Below, one piece after another: positions 1 through 8,167 of a stretch of 28,057 nucleotides of DNA. The notes under the pieces are model-generated. The model did no database searches, was not told the DNA's origin, and saw only the letters and a list, made by a program, of their open reading frames with translations. The stretch is taken from the IMG/VR virus record IMGVR_UViG_3300042014_000056, positions 1 through 28,057 of that record; one strand, written 5' to 3'. This DNA comes from a virus. The position numbers and the translations under genes are program-made. The stretch's first letter is position 1. Each line of letters starts with the position of its first letter.

Positions 1-769
1 CAAAAGGATCATCTGTTGCATTTGACGGATTACCCTTAACTGATAAGGCTGGCATTTGCGCCAGCTTAGTGTTTGAAACAGCGTTGGCGGCGATGGTAGG
101 ATTAGGAAAAGTGCCGGTAAGATCACCACCAGCCGGACCCGATGCACCGCCTCCCGTCCACCCGGCCATTTTTACGACATTGCCCGATGCGTCAACTGCT
201 ATGGGTTTGTGGGTAGTGGTGTCAACTTTCATAGGTAAACTTCGTAATCGTAAGCTATCGATGATCACCCACCCCGATGTAAACTCTAATGAATCGGCCA
301 GGACAATATTTTCGTTTTCGGTTAGTGTAGAACCATTATTCAGTATGCCTTGTAGATTCCAGTGACGACCCGGTAGAATGATATTTCGATTTGTTCCGTT
401 GATCTTGATTTGTAGCGTAGAATCATTGAGCGCATATGCAGTATCGACCTTTCGCCTCGTATCATATACTCCTTTCAATATCACGTTCCTGAATACGCCA
501 CTCTTTCGATACCTTATTGTACTGTCATTCAACGCCCACAACGTATCCACACCTAATGCACCTCCGCCCCCGGTTCCTGCACGGGCCGTATCTATCCAAT
601 CGATCATGCCCCGGAGTAATGTATTCAATCTTAGATTTGAAAACGCTGTCGCTGGGTTGTTGGTTATATACTTGTTATTGTAATTGCGTAATGAATCAGT
701 TCCAGTGAACTGCGCATTCCCATTCTTAATTAATAACATCCCCAAAATAAAAATCAATATATACTTCAT
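1..769 (-). CDS. Tail fibre / receptor-binding protein, N-terminal part (3' end beyond the window)
   Basis: An open frame starts at 769 and runs off the left edge after 256 codons with no stop. Residues 1-19 look like a Sec signal peptide: Lys2, a hydrophobic core, and cleavage likely after NGNA before Gln20. Residues 74-100 and 108-134 are two copies of a 27-residue unit beginning VDT[LA][WY]ALNDST, a pattern I associate with Bacteroidetes fibre-like proteins. A Gly-rich linker and the motif GGDLTGTFPNPTIAANAVS (215-233) follow, then KLAQMPALSVKGN, both typical of phage tail fibres. It starts 11 bp after the preceding tail gene ends, so it belongs to the tail operon. A signal peptide on a virion protein is odd. 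It could instead be an exported collagen-like prophage protein, but position favours a fibre. I see no C-terminal domain because of the truncation. Confidence 0.8.
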   Translation of the reverse strand, partial: MKYILIFILGMLLIKNGNAQFTGTDSLRNYNNKYITNNPATAFSNLRLNTLLRGMIDWIDTARAGTGGGGALGVDTLWALNDSTIRYRKSGVFRNVILKGVYDTRRKVDTAYALNDSTLQIKINGTNRNIILPGRHWNLQGILNNGSTLTENENIVLADSLEFTSGWVIIDSLRLRSLPMKVDTTTHKPIAVDASGNVVKMAGWTGGGASGPAGGDLTGTFPNPTIAANAVSNTKLAQMPALSVKGNPSNATDDPF

Positions 770-780
770 ATAATACCTGA

Positions 781-2175
781 TTAAGGATTGCTAGCAAAAG
801 CGTTAATTGTATAATCATGGCCTATCGTCGCCACAAAAACATATGAATGGGTACTTAATGTGATTGTTTGATCGTAAATTGTCCCTGCAACCGAATCAAT
901 TACCTGTATCCGTTTCGGCACTGTTCCAAATCCGGACAGCCTGACCTCGATAGTGTCGCCCGGGTTAACAACAATCGACTCACTTTCTGAAGCTCCCTGA
1001 GCATGAAACCTAAGTGCTGCATTAACATATACATTGCATACTGTTATATTCGAAAGTGATCCGCTGGTTAACGTATAAACAATATTGACAGAAATGCCAT
1101 CAGGATTGCTTGATACATCTATGTCGTCGTTATAGGTCGCTGATCCGCATGCATTATTTGCATCAAAAGAAATGGGCTGGTTATCGCCGGCTTCAGGCGC
1201 AGGCCAATCAAATGAAACAACATTGCCACTAATCGAATAACTCATCGTGGCTGGCTTGGTGACATTTGTAATGTTAAAAGGCTGACTACCGGAAAGCGTA
1301 ACAGTGCCATGCCATGGGGTCCCAACAGTAGCCGTTGGATCTGCTAACCCTGTAAGGAAAGCTGGCGCCACACAAGTTGGTGGTTCTGATGGTACACCCA
1401 AAGTGAACGATGCGGTTCTGTTGGCAGTGAAATCATATGTTTGCACACCATACGTGCTTTCGTTCGTAAGCGTATCATTGAACACTGCAGACTTAGTTGG
1501 AGGCGCATTTAATTCAAAAGCATTTCCAATACTCTGAGAGAGGGCCTGCCAGAAAATTGAATACGTGCCTTTTTGAACCTGCCCAGTAACATTGAATGGG
1601 TGGGTTAGGTTACCACCACTCGCTTCTGGCAGCTGACCACTATCAAAAACAATGTCCCCGTTTGCATTCATAAGCTTGAACTGGAAAACTCCATCAATTC
1701 CGCTATCACCAAGGCTGAGAATGTTGATATTAACCAAGTCGGGGATAACGTCAAACACAGTTACCGATCCATTCCCTTGTAATTCAACTGTACCATTCAC
1801 CAGGTTCACTGGACTGGCATCAAGCAAAGTACTTGTGACATACACCCAGCCATCTACGCCCATTATATTGCCACTATTATCAGTATAAATTAATCGATAT
1901 GGTACCGGCAGAAACCCAACCTGATAATCAAACATAGTCTTAATCTTCTCCTGTGAGCCAGAAGATTCGACCTGAAACATTCCATTGAAAGTGATAGTAT
2001 ATGAAAGCTTACGCGGCCGATACTCTTTCCAGAAACCACTACCAACAGTTGTAGTCTCTTTCATATCTGTGATAGGGTTGAACGTAAAGGACTTCGCGCA
2101 TACAACTGTTTTGTATGTGTCATCAATTTTTAACTGAAAAACGCAGTTCTTTCCTTGTATGTCGAATGCTCCCAT
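781..2175 (-). CDS. Distal tail protein with a tail-tube-like N-terminus and Ig-like domains
   Basis: This 464-residue protein is encoded just after the large baseplate-like gene, with a 1-bp stop/start overlap at 2175. Residues about 25-70 carry a pattern seen in TP901-1-type tail tube proteins: a KETTTVGSG loop, then WKEYRPRKLSYTITFNG. After a beta-rich middle, about residues 267-355 look like an Ig-like or putative adhesin fold (PAFLTGLADPTATVGTPW... Ser/Thr/Pro-rich), and a further beta-sandwich-like tail ends in YTINAFASNP. The order suggests a tube-like ring at the tail tip decorated with Ig domains that may touch glycans on the host. I recognise no enzyme motif. Tail location is secure from context. 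The specific role (tip, hub or side decoration) is inference. Confidence 0.7.
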   Translation of the reverse strand: MGAFDIQGKNCVFQLKIDDTYKTVVCAKSFTFNPITDMKETTTVGSGFWKEYRPRKLSYTITFNGMFQVESSGSQEKIKTMFDYQVGFLPVPYRLIYTDNSGNIMGVDGWVYVTSTLLDASPVNLVNGTVELQGNGSVTVFDVIPDLVNINILSLGDSGIDGVFQFKLMNANGDIVFDSGQLPEASGGNLTHPFNVTGQVQKGTYSIFWQALSQSIGNAFELNAPPTKSAVFNDTLTNESTYGVQTYDFTANRTASFTLGVPSEPPTCVAPAFLTGLADPTATVGTPWHGTVTLSGSQPFNITNVTKPATMSYSISGNVVSFDWPAPEAGDNQPISFDANNACGSATYNDDIDVSSNPDGISVNIVYTLTSGSLSNITVCNVYVNAALRFHAQGASESESIVVNPGDTIEVRLSGFGTVPKRIQVIDSVAGTIYDQTITLSTHSYVFVATIGHDYTINAFASNP

Positions 2176-4283
2176 TATTCGAATATGTATTGTAATGGTA
2201 TATGTGAATCACCTGTGCTATTCCCGTCCTGCGATCCATCCTCTAATACCTCAATGAAATTCATATCAGCGCGTCCCTCGCTATAATTCAGTGTTAGTGG
2301 CGGAACCAGTACGAAATATCTGCCGTTCATCTTGCTGCTATCGGGAAAAATAAAATGCCGGTGAAATGAAAGTGGTTCAATGAATGTCGGGTTGTCGGCC
2401 GGTGTAAACTTAAGTCCATCATACTGGCCTTCCATTTTCCACATTCGCCGGTAACTGTTATTGAACCGAGCCAGTTCGCCAAGTTCTTTGAAATGGCGCT
2501 GCTCAATTACCCCATACCGGTGCCAGGTAGGTGTGGTTAGATCTGTTAAGTTTTCGCGGTATAAGGCGCCCTGAAATACTTTCTTTGGCGAATCAGATAT
2601 AAACACATCCTCGTCAATTGTGTCTTTTAGATTAGCATTTTGTAAGGTTTCGGCGTAGTCGGCCTTTATTTGAAGATACCCGCCTGCAATAAACGGGATG
2701 TATGAAAATTCAAAGTTTCTAAATATTGTATGATTTGGGTAATTACCATCAAATACCCCGCATAATTGAATGTAAGCAACCCCGTCTGCGGGTATAGGCT
2801 GTGAATCAAGGCTTATACTTTTGTATACCTTTGTTTTATCATTTCCGTCAATATACTCGACAAAAATAGCTTCTGCGGACGCTCCGTTTCGTCGCCATCT
2901 ATTGGTAATGCCTGCACCATCTCGCCACCAATACGGGAACCCTCCACTATTAGGCTTTATATAAACTTGAACTGCTGCAATATTAAGCTGATCATTGAAA
3001 TTGAATCCAAGCTTATAATCGAAGGAAATACTTAACCTATCCCCAGCATTTACGGGGATAGGGGAACTTTGAAGAACCTGCGTATTAGTAGTGGTTTTTT
3101 CAATGTATATCTCCCTGTTTATTTCTACCCCATATATATTTTTCGTTACTCGCTTCCAGGCCGGGAAATCAATGGGGGCATCTAATGCAGGAAGTTGTGA
3201 TATTGGCGTCGGTGTGCCATTGAATGTGCCAAAAGTCCAATCGTTGATAAAATAATCTAAAAATGTTCCGACTTGCACTGCTGTATCATCACCGTTTTGG
3301 TCTTGCTCGTATACCGGCCCGCTTGATCCCCCAACCTGTGTTCCTCCTTCAAACTTATTATTTGTTGGTAATTCAGGCCAAACGCTATAATTGTAAGTGT
3401 ATCTGGTGGACTTGACGGCAAAATTAGAACTGATAAACTGTGATAATTCAACTGGGTGTATAAGTCTATCCCTCCCAACTCCTGAAGCGTTTTCTAAATA
3501 CTGGGCCGTATCAATTATTACACCCAAATTGTTATACTCTGTATACCATATTTTTGCACCAGGATTTGTTTGCAATTCTCCTATGCGAAGTATTACCCAT
3601 TTGCCGTTATGCTGGTAGATGCAGAAGTATTCACTAAGGATTCTTTCCAGACAAGTGTAACAATCATAAAAGGTTGTTGGATTTTTTAAGAATGTTCGAG
3701 CATGCAAGCCTGTTTGATTAAATGTGTCAGCTTGGGTGTTCTGTGTACGATCCTCCATGCTTTCTTCAACAATATTACTGAATAGTCGCATGTTCAGAAA
3801 CAACCCAGTTTTATTCAGGATAGCAAGCACATAATCAATAATTAAATTAACACCAGTAAAACTTGTATTATCATTTTTAGTGAGTGGTACACCTTTAAGT
3901 AACCCGATGCCATCAACTGCTGATATTGAAATGTCATATGGCTTATCCTGAAATTCAGCGCGACCTTCGCCTGGGGTTAAGAAACCAACAAATACAGTTT
4001 GATTGTCATCATACGCAACCATCTTCCATTCATCAGGGAAAGTGACAATGAAATCATCGAACTCTTGATCGTTATCTGGGTATAGGGTAAAATTTAATTT
4101 TGCCTCGCACGATATGATCGTTGTGAACTTATCTCCATCGCCGGTGGGGTATTGAACGCTAAATGAATTCCCGAGCAGCGTCGTAACCGCATCAGGAACA
4201 ACATCCTTGCGATAAAGCTCTATATGAAGCGCCTCGTTTAGTGGATTCAAGAAATCAACTGTATGATGAAGATGATATGCCAT
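2175..4283 (-). CDS. Large baseplate / tail-tip protein
   Basis: The 702-residue product lies directly downstream of the tape measure (1-bp overlap at 4283) and upstream of the tube-like protein. That is the place of distal tail and tail-lysin/hub proteins in siphoviruses. The N-terminal half is beta-rich with a segment FIVTFPDEWKMVAYDDNQ followed by VFVGFLTPGEGRAEF, resembling the distal tail proteins of Bacteroidetes prophages. Two cysteines lie in TFYDCYTCLERIL near residue 210. The C-terminal part holds long beta segments consistent with carbohydrate-binding sandwiches, and ends with LQYIFE. I see no peptidase, lysozyme or hydrolase motif. The call rests mostly on position and size. Confidence 0.65.
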   Translation of the reverse strand: MAYHLHHTVDFLNPLNEALHIELYRKDVVPDAVTTLLGNSFSVQYPTGDGDKFTTIISCEAKLNFTLYPDNDQEFDDFIVTFPDEWKMVAYDDNQTVFVGFLTPGEGRAEFQDKPYDISISAVDGIGLLKGVPLTKNDNTSFTGVNLIIDYVLAILNKTGLFLNMRLFSNIVEESMEDRTQNTQADTFNQTGLHARTFLKNPTTFYDCYTCLERILSEYFCIYQHNGKWVILRIGELQTNPGAKIWYTEYNNLGVIIDTAQYLENASGVGRDRLIHPVELSQFISSNFAVKSTRYTYNYSVWPELPTNNKFEGGTQVGGSSGPVYEQDQNGDDTAVQVGTFLDYFINDWTFGTFNGTPTPISQLPALDAPIDFPAWKRVTKNIYGVEINREIYIEKTTTNTQVLQSSPIPVNAGDRLSISFDYKLGFNFNDQLNIAAVQVYIKPNSGGFPYWWRDGAGITNRWRRNGASAEAIFVEYIDGNDKTKVYKSISLDSQPIPADGVAYIQLCGVFDGNYPNHTIFRNFEFSYIPFIAGGYLQIKADYAETLQNANLKDTIDEDVFISDSPKKVFQGALYRENLTDLTTPTWHRYGVIEQRHFKELGELARFNNSYRRMWKMEGQYDGLKFTPADNPTFIEPLSFHRHFIFPDSSKMNGRYFVLVPPLTLNYSEGRADMNFIEVLEDGSQDGNSTGDSHIPLQYIFE

Positions 4284-6475
4284 TAGAACTTCCTGCCGGC
4301 ACTCCTTTCACCGCGTTTCATAGCCAGATACAGCCCCTCGTTATTGATTATAGGGATCAGCTGGGTACCACCGCCTCCATCACCACCAAACTGTTTAAAC
4401 AGCTGAGGCAGACGATCGAGCGGTATAATAACTTCCGGGCGGAAGCGCTCACCCACTTGGCCGATCATGGGGCCCGAAACAATACCGCCATCAGCAAACT
4501 TGGGACCGTCGAATTTGATATTTTTAAGTGCAGCGCCGGCTGCTACGAGCCCAATGCCAGCAACTATTGCTAATGCGGGATTTGCAATAGCCCACTTTTC
4601 GAACGTCTCTTTAAGAAGCTTTATTTTTATAGCTGCCACAATTAAAGCTTTACCCAATTGTTGCATTACGCTTCCTACAATACCTAAAATATTCTGCGCA
4701 GCTTTTTTTAGCCCCTCTCCAAAGCCTTCGCCAGTCAAAGACTCACTAAATGATTCGCCTATCCCTTCGCCTAAGCCAGTAAAAACGTCCGTTAAACCTC
4801 CTTCGAAGATGCCTTTTATTTGCTCTCTTAATTTTACATTCATTTCATCTAGGGCATTTAAAATCTCAGCGGGTATTCTAAATTTCAATCCTGCTCTCTG
4901 AAATTTAAGTCGGACTTCAGGAATAGTTATTTCCGGTATCTTCTTATCCAATCCCGTAGCCTTTGCAATCTGCGAATCAATATTGCCTGGTATTTCCGCC
5001 CTTATCACTTGGCTAAATTTCAGCTTGGTGCTGAACTCTAATAACAAAGTTTCTTTTTCAAAGGCTTCGTTTAATCGTTTCTGAGTATCCTGCTTTATCG
5101 CATCCTTCAGCCTTTCTATTTCAGCAGCTGGCAAGCCTGCTTTCTTCGCATCCCTCACGGCTATCTGTAATTTCAGATTGCCCACTTGCTGTTCAAGAGC
5201 GGCAAGTTTATCAGTTGCGGCATCAATATCTTTAAGGTTGAATAATTGGCCCTGAAACTCTTTGGCGGCGTCACGTATTTTTTCGAGTAGGTCTAGTTGT
5301 TTTTTGAGGGAATCCTCGTTAGATTTGTTCCCTCCGGGTCCTGTCAAGTCCCTAAATTTTAAAGATTCTTTTACTGCTTCATCTATTGAAACATTTAATT
5401 CGTCTAAATTTGATCGCAACTTACCTACAACGCCAAACTGTGTTGTAAACGCATCGTTAGCGTCATCTAATGCGTTTTTAGCTTTTATATACTTTGACGA
5501 TATTCGATCTTCCCCTGTCAATGAGGTTTCTGATTGCTTTGTATTGGCGAGGGCAGTACGAAGCCTATTGACTTCGTCAGTTGATTTTTTAAGCGCTCGA
5601 TCCTGCTTTGATAATTCCACTGAGACCCGGCCTATTTCATCACTAAAGCCTTTAACAACAGCTTGCGCTACAATAGCTTTTGTGTATTCATTAACCCTAT
5701 CCTTCAACTTGTCCATTAACCCTTCTTCCAGCTTCAGATCACCGAAATAATTTTTATTTACTTCTTTAAGTTCCTCTAAGGCTCTCTTTCGTTGGCTGTA
5801 TGCATTATTTGAATTTGTTATTACATTGGCCAATGCCTGGACTTGTGCGATATCTCCCGCTTGACTGCCTCCTGCGGCTCCCGCAACATCGCCAACCGAT
5901 TTTAATGTTTTAAGGAATTCCTCCGTTTTATCTTTCGCCTCTTTTGTTTTGCTATTAAAACCGGCTATACCATTTTGAAATATTAATATAGCTGCAGAAA
6001 CTACTGACAAGGCAATACCAATACCGGCTGGCCCTATGAGGGATTGCCCTAATGCGGCTAAAGCAGCTTTGCCTGAACCTGTTTCGGCCTTCAGGCGCTG
6101 AAACGATTCAAGCAAAGGGTTAAGGTTATTCTGAATGCCAACGAACCCAAATGGCAAATCCTGTGCAACACGGCCAACGTTGGTTAATGCAGTTGCCGCT
6201 TGGTTTGCACCTTTAGGTATATTTTTAAATGGATCAGGAATAGGATTCTTGGGAAATGTTGCAATATCCTGCTTCAACTTTGCTACCGCATCCTGCATGG
6301 CTTTCATCTTCGCCGGATCTACAGGGCGCAATGCTGCAGGTATTTTGTTCAGCGCTCCTGCTGCATCATTAGCAGAACTAGATACGCCTTGCATGGCATC
6401 AGTTAACTTGCTGACACCCGCTATAGCCGAACCAATATCCGCCCCTATTACTATTTTAAGTCCTTCATTACCCAT
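4283..6475 (-). CDS. Tail tape measure protein
   Basis: The 730-residue protein sets tail length and is threaded through the tube during assembly. It follows the tail assembly chaperones directly. Residues 95-127 contain the signature GRVAQDLPFGFVGIQNNLNP, which I associate with Bacteroidetes tape measures. A hydrophobic segment at about 146-168 and another near 630-660 (ALAIVAGIGLVAAGAAL) are as expected for membrane-active tape measures. Between them is a long charged, heptad-like coiled-coil stretch. The C-terminus has the typical FADGGIVSGPMIGQVGERFRPE motif followed by PEVIIPLDRL. At about 1.5 angstrom per residue it would specify a tail of roughly 100 nm, which is an estimate from family behaviour. 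No lytic transglycosylase or peptidase insert is visible. Confidence 0.93.
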   Translation of the reverse strand: MGNEGLKIVIGADIGSAIAGVSKLTDAMQGVSSSANDAAGALNKIPAALRPVDPAKMKAMQDAVAKLKQDIATFPKNPIPDPFKNIPKGANQAATALTNVGRVAQDLPFGFVGIQNNLNPLLESFQRLKAETGSGKAALAALGQSLIGPAGIGIALSVVSAAILIFQNGIAGFNSKTKEAKDKTEEFLKTLKSVGDVAGAAGGSQAGDIAQVQALANVITNSNNAYSQRKRALEELKEVNKNYFGDLKLEEGLMDKLKDRVNEYTKAIVAQAVVKGFSDEIGRVSVELSKQDRALKKSTDEVNRLRTALANTKQSETSLTGEDRISSKYIKAKNALDDANDAFTTQFGVVGKLRSNLDELNVSIDEAVKESLKFRDLTGPGGNKSNEDSLKKQLDLLEKIRDAAKEFQGQLFNLKDIDAATDKLAALEQQVGNLKLQIAVRDAKKAGLPAAEIERLKDAIKQDTQKRLNEAFEKETLLLEFSTKLKFSQVIRAEIPGNIDSQIAKATGLDKKIPEITIPEVRLKFQRAGLKFRIPAEILNALDEMNVKLREQIKGIFEGGLTDVFTGLGEGIGESFSESLTGEGFGEGLKKAAQNILGIVGSVMQQLGKALIVAAIKIKLLKETFEKWAIANPALAIVAGIGLVAAGAALKNIKFDGPKFADGGIVSGPMIGQVGERFRPEVIIPLDRLPQLFKQFGGDGGGGTQLIPIINNEGLYLAMKRGERSAGRKF

Positions 6476-6828
6476 TATACTGAATAGCCCATTTGTCGAT
6501 AAGTTTCAAATACAATATCCATAGCCTCCTTTGCCGCCTTCTCTTGTTCTTCCTTTATGATCGCTCGTTCTTCTTCCGTAGGATCGGTTGGTAACGCCAG
6601 TATATCTTCCGGTTGCATAACTGTTCCTTTCTTCAGATATGGTAATGATCCATACCAGGCTATGAACCTGGCTCGCTCCCACTGATAGGATTCTCTTTTC
6701 TGGTAACCGCGGTAATGCCTGAGTATTTCCCCGACAGTTAAATCATAATACTGCTCTGGCATCAGCTGCAATTCAGAGCACATATCATAAAGTAAATCCC
6801 ATGTTAGCTCTTTGCTTTTTCTGGAATT
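6475..6828 (-). CDS. Tail assembly chaperone, frameshift-extension (gpT-like) domain
   Basis: The frame is open from the A9 run at 6827-6835 to the stop at 6475. If ribosomes slip -1 on A-AAA-AAA, decoding continues AAT TCC AGA... from 6828 and adds 117 residues to the upstream chaperone, giving a fusion of about 235 residues. The extension includes ELTWDLLYDM, then LMPEQYYDLTVGEILRHYRGY and a WERARF segment, and ends ETYRQMGYSV. An internal ATG at 6783 could start a 102-residue free-standing form, but coding-like sequence extends upstream of it (KELTWDLLYD), which favours frameshift expression. Tail chaperone pairs located just before the tape measure commonly use this mechanism, as lambda G/GT does. 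The stop overlaps the tape measure start by 1 bp. Confidence 0.82.
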   Translation of the reverse strand, partial: NSRKSKELTWDLLYDMCSELQLMPEQYYDLTVGEILRHYRGYQKRESYQWERARFIAWYGSLPYLKKGTVMQPEDILALPTDPTEEERAIIKEEQEKAAKEAMDIVFETYRQMGYSV

Positions 6829-7181
6829 TTTTTTTCCTGCCCGTTGGAACCATTATCTGTGAATGATTCGACAATCACCGATAACATAGATACAAAGCCA
6901 CTGCCGGCAATGCCTCCCATTTCGTCTATCCAGTCTGCGGCATCCATATCAGTAAATACAAACTCCTTTTTCTCTTTAATACTCACATATTCAGCGGCGC
7001 ACAATAAAAGTGATATGAACCCGGAAAGTGTCATGCCAGTGCTTAATGCGTCCTGCAGTTGACTCAGCGTCATGTTGCCATTAATCTCACAGAAACGCTT
7101 GAACGTCCATGTGCAGAAGCGTAGCGGAATTTGTTTACCATTTCCCAGCTTAATGGTATAAAAACCTCTTTGTTGTAACAT
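6804..7181 (-). CDS. Tail assembly chaperone (gpG-like)
   Basis: This 125-residue protein lies between the tail tube gene and the tape measure, the invariant place of tail assembly chaperones. It contains a compact N-terminal part (KLGNGKQIPLRFCTWTFKRF), a helical middle and a low-complexity charged C-terminus GSNGQEKKIPEKAKS. The last residues are encoded around an A9 run at 6827-6835 where a -1 frameshift would fuse it to the next frame. Unshifted ribosomes stop at TAA (6804-6806). By analogy with lambda G, the short form would coat the tape measure protein and the long form would recruit tail tube subunits. The assignment is by position, size and the slippery site. I do not recognise strong primary-sequence similarity. 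Confidence 0.82.
   Translation of the reverse strand: MLQQRGFYTIKLGNGKQIPLRFCTWTFKRFCEINGNMTLSQLQDALSTGMTLSGFISLLLCAAEYVSIKEKKEFVFTDMDAADWIDEMGGIAGSGFVSMLSVIVESFTDNGSNGQEKKIPEKAKS
6827..6835 (-). promoter_or_regulatory. Slippery A9 sequence for programmed -1 frameshifting
   Basis: On the coding strand the run reads G-GAA-AAA-AAA-ATT in the zero frame, containing the canonical heptamer A AAA AAA. The zero frame stops 7 codons later. The -1 frame is open and joins the next chaperone frame exactly. I see no obvious downstream pseudoknot, which is common for A7-type sites. Confidence 0.8.
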
Positions 7182-7189
7182 GATTTATA

Positions 7190-7624
7190 TTATGGGTTAC
7201 TGATATCCAATGTTCCTTCACCAGTCAACGTCCATGAAAACTTCACTACATCATTGGGCGCAAATTGAAGATCCAATGAGGTTACCTTGCAGCTTCCCTT
7301 CAGGAAGAAATTGTTGCCGGTTGACCCGCTGGACGGATTACGAACCCGGAATTTTATTGTTTCGACATTCGTCTGTGCAATCAATAACCGGTTGTAGGTG
7401 ACCTGCGAACCGGCATCCGGATCGGCGCGGCATATAGCAGTACCGGTTGGATTGAACGTTTGGCTTCCTACTCCAACCACCTGCCCGCAGGTAAGCGTAT
7501 CAGTAACGGTGGTAGGTAATTCGGTAGGCACGTTATAGGCCTCCAAACAGACAAGGACCTGCCAGCTTACTTCGTTATCAAAGGATAACTCAATCGGCGA
7601 GGTAGAAGATTGAATTGTTTGCAT
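7190..7624 (-). CDS. Major tail tube protein (probable)
   Basis: The 144-residue protein precedes the tail chaperones and follows the tail terminator, which is where the tail tube gene sits. Its predicted character is almost entirely beta, with repeated short strands and a C-terminus FAPNDVVKFSWTLTGEGTLDISNP that resembles the closing strands of tube proteins. It is the first gene after a strong double hairpin at 7651-7723. Its leader is AT-rich and unstructured (CAACAAAAAATAAA before ATG), a favourable initiation context in Bacteroidetes and fitting a highly expressed virion protein. Three cysteines (26, 46 and 65 by my count) are unusual for a tube subunit. Function is assigned from order rather than from a recognised motif. 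Confidence 0.72.
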   Translation of the reverse strand: MQTIQSSTSPIELSFDNEVSWQVLVCLEAYNVPTELPTTVTDTLTCGQVVGVGSQTFNPTGTAICRADPDAGSQVTYNRLLIAQTNVETIKFRVRNPSSGSTGNNFFLKGSCKVTSLDLQFAPNDVVKFSWTLTGEGTLDISNP

Positions 7625-7650
7625 TTTATTTTTTGTTGAATGGTGTAAAA

Positions 7651-7723
7651 ATTAAAGGGGCATACACTCATTTCTGAGTATATGCCCCTATAATTTTGGC
7701 CGGGCTTGTTTAACTGGCCGTCA
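7651..7723 (-). terminator. Two-hairpin intergenic element, copy 1 (before tail tube gene)
   Basis: Read on the minus strand, a small GGCC/GGCC hairpin (7698-7719) with AAGCCC in its 3' loop is followed by a long stem GGGGCATATACTC / GAGTGTATGCCCC (7657-7688) and TTTAATTTTT. This fits a rho-independent terminator. One pair is U-G on the minus strand but would be C-A on the plus strand, so the RNA is from the minus strand. It shares layout and the AAGCCCGG core with copies at 11974-12048 and 20690-20760. It could also act as an RNA-processing or 5'-protecting stem. Confidence 0.8.
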
Positions 7724-7726
7724 GTC

Positions 7727-8167
7727 TTATAATTGCGCGATCTTCGCCGTTAGCCGCAAAAACTTCGCTGCTTCTGTTTCCGCGTTCTGCAATCTCACTT
7801 CATTACTGTTCACACTTTGCGCCTGCAAGCAATTTATCTGAAATCCACTTTGTTGCACTAATCCATCTGTCGCTGTTCCAGGGAAAAGGATTTGCGTTAT
7901 TTGCTGGCTAACGTGATCCAACCCATCTTTGCTTATTGTGTCATCCGTTTTGGTTTCTATCTGCAGCAAAATCGAGCTGTCATGTAAAAATAAACTAAAG
8001 TTTGGTATTTGATTGCCTGTTTCCGTGGAAAGTATCACATATGTGTTACTGACGGCATCTTCAGCCTTACCATCGAATATCTGAACCGGCTGACTATTCA
8101 GGTCAACCAGGTTCCCATTAAGCGCGGAAAACACGGCCATTCGAAATGCTTTATGTGGATCTTTCAT
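7727..8167 (-). CDS. Tail terminator / tail completion protein
   Basis: The 146-residue product has the size, helix-strand pattern and position (after the gp10-like gene, before the tube gene) of tail terminator proteins such as lambda gpU and the DUF3168 group, which form a ring closing the tail tube at the head end. The N-terminus DPHKAFRMAVFSALNG fits the opening helix that is typical of this group, followed by VQIFDGKAEDAVSNTYVILS, a pattern usual around the first two strands. The gene overlaps the upstream gene by 4 bp (ATGA) and is followed by the double hairpin at 7651-7723. Sequence similarity alone is weak, so the call depends on synteny. Confidence 0.7.
   Translation of the reverse strand: MKDPHKAFRMAVFSALNGNLVDLNSQPVQIFDGKAEDAVSNTYVILSTETGNQIPNFSLFLHDSSILLQIETKTDDTISKDGLDHVSQQITQILFPGTATDGLVQQSGFQINCLQAQSVNSNEVRLQNAETEAAKFLRLTAKIAQL

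Noticed and set aside
69-683. Plus-strand frames of 98 and 101 codons near the left edge
   Set aside because: The minus strand holds an uninterrupted fibre gene with signal peptide and family motifs over the same bases.
4467-5750. Plus-strand frames of 144 and 162 codons inside the tape measure gene
   Set aside because: They mirror the minus-strand tape measure, are Ser/Phe-rich low-complexity shadows of its coiled-coil codons, and have no separate start context.
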